Origin: Paracoccaceae bacterium
Lineage (GTDB): Bacteria > Pseudomonadota > Alphaproteobacteria > Rhodobacterales > Rhodobacteraceae
DNA length: 64,000 bases
Direction: 5' to 3'
NCBI GenBank assembly: GCA_028284605.1
Contig: JANQRL010000010.1
Location: forward strand, 57,152-121,151
Part shown: one piece after another, positions 61,668 to 64,000 of the stretch
Position numbering within the stretch: position 1 is the stretch's first letter
Layout: each line of letters begins with the position of its first letter
Notes under the pieces: model-generated
The model's database searches: none
The model's input: only the letters and a program-made list of their open reading frames with translations
What the model was told of the DNA's origin: nothing
Program-made: the position numbers and the translations under genes

Positions 61668-63401
61668 ATGAACGTCTTCGCCGATATCCGCTCGCTCATT
61701 CTGACCTGCCTCGACGGCCTCACCGCCGAGGGCGTGCTGCCCGGTGGGCTCGGGACCGGCAATGTCACGGTGGAGCCGCCCCGGGACGCCGCCCATGGCG
61801 ATATGGCGACGAATGCCGCGATGGTGCTGGCGAAACCCGCCGGGCAGAAGCCGCGCGACATCGCCGAGGCGCTTGCGGCGAAACTGACGACCGATCCCCG
61901 CATCACCTCGGCGGAGGTGGCCGGGCCCGGCTTTCTGAACCTGCGGCTGGCGCCGGAGGTCTGGCACGGGGTGATCCGGGCGGCGCTCGGCACCCCTGGC
62001 TACGGGCGTTCGGAGATGGGCGGCGGCGAGAAGGTGAATGTGGAGTTTGTCTCCGCCAACCCCACCGGGCCCTTGCATGTGGGCCATACGCGGGGCGCGG
62101 TCTTCGGCGATGCGCTCGCCAGCCTCCTCGATTTCGCCGGCTACGATGTGACGCGCGAGTACTACATCAACGACGGCGGCGCCCAGGTCGATGTGCTCGC
62201 CCGGTCGGTCTACCTGCGCTACCTGGAGGCCCATGGCCACGAGATCGCCTTCGAGGACGGGACCTATCCGGGCGACTATCTGGTGCCGCTCGGCGAGGCG
62301 CTGCTGAAGGAGGTCGGCGGCGCCTATATCGACCGGCCCGAGGCAGTCTGGCTTGCCGAATTGCGGGACTTCGCGACCAATCGGATGATGGACCTCATCC
62401 GGGCCGATCTCGCCGCCATCGGGGTGGAGATGGATGTCTTCTATTCCGAGAAATCGCTCTACGGCACCGGGCGGATCGAGGCGGCGATCGACAAGCTCGA
62501 TGGCAAGGGCCTGATCTATCGCGGCACGCTGGAGCCGCCCAAGGGCAAGCTGCCGGAGGATTGGGAGGCGCGGGAGCAGACCCTGTTCCGGTCCACCGAG
62601 CACGGCGACGACGTGGACCGGCCGATCCGCAAATCGGACGGGTCCTGGACCTATTTCGCGCCGGATATCGCCTATCACAACGACAAGATCGAGCGGGGCT
62701 TCGCCCAGCTCATCGATGTGCTCGGTGCCGATCATGGCGGCTATGTGAAGCGGATGAAGGCGGCGGTGGCGGCGCTCTCGGACGGGCAGGTGCCGCTCGA
62801 TGTGAAGCTCATTCAGCTGGTGAAGCTCTGGAAGGACGGGGCGCCCTTCAAGATGTCGAAACGGGCCGGGACCTTCGTCACCCTGCGCGATGTGGTCGAT
62901 CTGGTCGGGCCGGACGTGGCGCGGTTTCATATGCTGACGCGGAAGAACGATGCGCCGCTCGATTTCGACGTCGACAAGGTGACCGAGCAATCCCGGGAAA
63001 ACCCCGTTTTCTATGTGCAATACGCCCATGCGCGGGTCTGTTCCGTGTTGCGCAAGGCGGAGGTGCCGGTGGCGGATGCGGCGCTGGCGGGGGCGGACCT
63101 CTCCTGGCTCTCCCATCCGGCGGAACTGGCCCTGGCGGCCAAGATCGCCGAATGGCCGCGGCTCGTGGAGATCGCGGCGCGGACTCACGAACCGCACCGC
63201 ATCGCCTTCTACCTCTATGACCTTGCGAGCGAGTTCCATGGCCTCTGGAACCGGGGCAACGAAGAGCCCGCGCTTCGCTTCCTGCAAGAGGGTGACGCCC
63301 CTGCAACACAAGCCAAAATTGCGCTGATCCGGGCCGTGGCGATTGTGATTTCGTCCGGTCTTGGTATCCTTGGCGTGATCCCGGCCGAGGAGATGCGCTG
63401 A
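61668..63401 (+). CDS. argS: Arginyl-tRNA synthetase
   Basis: This 577-residue class I synthetase charges tRNA-Arg. It shows the N-terminal ArgRS additional domain, [20 protein letters not shown] (HIGH box as HVGH), [17 protein letters not shown], the KMSKS-like KMSKRAGTF and a C-terminal DALR anticodon-binding region ending [19 protein letters not shown] 61668 is normal. The SPOR-type gene begins 110 bases later. The gap before it holds the palindrome pairs. Confidence 0.95.
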   Translation: MNVFADIRSLILTCLDGLTAEGVLPGGLGTGNVTVEPPRDAAHGDMATNAAMVLAKPAGQKPRDIAEALAAKLTTDPRITSAEVAGPGFLNLRLAPEVWHGVIRAALGTPGYGRSEMGGGEKVNVEFVSANPTGPLHVGHTRGAVFGDALASLLDFAGYDVTREYYINDGGAQVDVLARSVYLRYLEAHGHEIAFEDGTYPGDYLVPLGEALLKEVGGAYIDRPEAVWLAELRDFATNRMMDLIRADLAAIGVEMDVFYSEKSLYGTGRIEAAIDKLDGKGLIYRGTLEPPKGKLPEDWEAREQTLFRSTEHGDDVDRPIRKSDGSWTYFAPDIAYHNDKIERGFAQLIDVLGADHGGYVKRMKAAVAALSDGQVPLDVKLIQLVKLWKDGAPFKMSKRAGTFVTLRDVVDLVGPDVARFHMLTRKNDAPLDFDVDKVTEQSRENPVFYVQYAHARVCSVLRKAEVPVADAALAGADLSWLSHPAELALAAKIAEWPRLVEIAARTHEPHRIAFYLYDLASEFHGLWNRGNEEPALRFLQEGDAPATQAKIALIRAVAIVISSGLGILGVIPAEEMR

Positions 63402-63510
63402 AGCGCACGGGCCCCCGGGGGTGAGCAGCGGGGCGAGCAGGACGCACCAAGCGCAGTGACGTGTGGAAGAGACCATCGGCGGGCCAACCGCCGGGGCGTA
63501 TGAGGCGAGA

Positions 63511-64000
63511 ATGGCGGATATTTCGGTTGAGCCGGGGCAGGCATTTGCCCGCGAACCGGCACGGGCGCCCGGACGGGCGGCGGCTGTGGTGCAACTGGCG
63601 GGCGGCGTGGTGTCGCTGGCCTTGCTCATCGGGATCGCGGTCTGGGGCACCAGGATGGTGATCCGCGATGTCTCCGGCGTGCCGGTGGTGCAGCCCCTGG
63701 CCGAGGGGCCGATGCGGGTGGCGCCGGAGAACCCCGGCGGCGCGGTGACGCCCCATTCCGGGCTGTCGGTCAACACCATCGCGGCGGATGGCGCGGCGGC
63801 GGCGCCGGAGGAGACGCTTGTGCTGGCCCCGGCGGGGGTCGATCTGGTGGCCGAGGATCTCGAAGTGACGCCGACGGCCGAGGCCGGGGAGGTGCGCGGG
63901 GCAGATGGTGCGGTTCCGGTCGCCGCGGCGGCGCCGGGCGAGGCGCCGCTCTCGGCGGATGAAATCCTGGAGTTGGCGGACCGGATCGCGGCGGAGGCCG
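63511..64000 (+). CDS. N-terminal part of a membrane protein, probably SPOR-domain (cut by window edge)
   Basis: An open frame starts at ATG 63511 (MADISVEPGQAFAREPARAP), preceded by GAGG with a five-base spacer, and runs off the right edge after 163 codons. It has one membrane span at about residues 27-47 (AAVVQLAGGVVSLALLIGIAVWG) and then a Pro/Ala/Glu-rich linker. A GTG at 63463 would add 16 residues. In relatives the gene after argS encodes a SPOR-domain protein that binds denuded septal glycan; the SPOR domain itself would lie outside the window, so the name rests on gene order and layout. Confidence 0.7.
   Translation, partial: MADISVEPGQAFAREPARAPGRAAAVVQLAGGVVSLALLIGIAVWGTRMVIRDVSGVPVVQPLAEGPMRVAPENPGGAVTPHSGLSVNTIAADGAAAAPEETLVLAPAGVDLVAEDLEVTPTAEAGEVRGADGAVPVAAAAPGEAPLSADEILELADRIAAEA

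Overview
The window is high-GC chromosomal DNA from an alphaproteobacterium, most likely a member of the Rhodobacteraceae (Rhodobacterales). The evidence is a C4-pathway 5-aminolevulinate synthase with an exact FNR-type box upstream, a GTTC-N7-GTTC LexA box at uvrA, an erpA / dgt / argS / SPOR-protein gene order, Hint-domain and DUF924 proteins, and overlapping GC-rich operons. I cannot name a genus from the sequence alone.

Layout. 1-2.7 kb: end of a secreted-protein gene and a polar amino-acid ABC transporter. 3.2-5.2 kb: a DUF59 Fe-S assembly protein and an arsenic operon (arsR, arsC, aquaporin). 5.3-8.5 kb: a RimB-RimK-like fusion, an ArsC-like protein without its catalytic cysteine, and an MFS transporter. 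8.6-16 kb: tgt, a Hint protein, lon with a sigma-32-type promoter, and an HU-like protein with a long basic tail. 16-19 kb: two tRNA-Val genes and one tRNA-Asp among structured repeats, a CPBP protease and a pirin. 19-33 kb: an M20 peptidase, hemA, a RodZ-like protein, ispG, a DsbA-like oxidoreductase, an M48 protease, an aminotransferase, and the cell-wall genes amiC-like and mrcA, then prfB. 33.2-34.2 kb: an IS630-family insertion with TA target duplication. 34.5-46 kb: a DUF2189 membrane protein, an MFS pump, bactofilin with an M23 peptidase, a peroxiredoxin, a giant AsmA-like protein with queA, a further MFS protein and DUF924. 46.4-56 kb: lpd, an ArsR/SRPBCC pair, uvrA, a three-gene valine-degradation operon with a TetR-type operator, and a YbdK-like ligase. 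56.4-64 kb: an RHH/EF-hand membrane protein, a higBA toxin-antitoxin pair with a 44-bp operator, an L,D-transpeptidase, xthA, erpA, dgt, argS and the start of a SPOR-type protein.

How the genes work together. Envelope growth is well represented: mrcA, the amidase, the M23 peptidase with bactofilin, the L,D-transpeptidase, the RodZ-like protein, the AsmA-like protein and the DsbA/M48 pair. Both enzymes that bracket queuosine tRNA modification (tgt, queA) are present at separate loci. The arsR-arsC-aquaporin set fits arsenate reduction followed by arsenite exit through a channel.

The least explained material lies between genes. (1) A family of paired short palindromes centred on TTCGAA-like cores keeps its symmetry while its arm sequence varies. 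(2) Five copies of a roughly 75-85-nt module with a predicted three-way junction plus a hairpin lie around the two tRNA-Val genes; two copies start directly at the tRNA CCA end, and the stems show compensating changes. (3) A dispersed motif GAGTATTTTT/RGCCAAATGAAG is twice paired with the same terminator-like hairpin, and the IS630 element sits inside one of those pairs.
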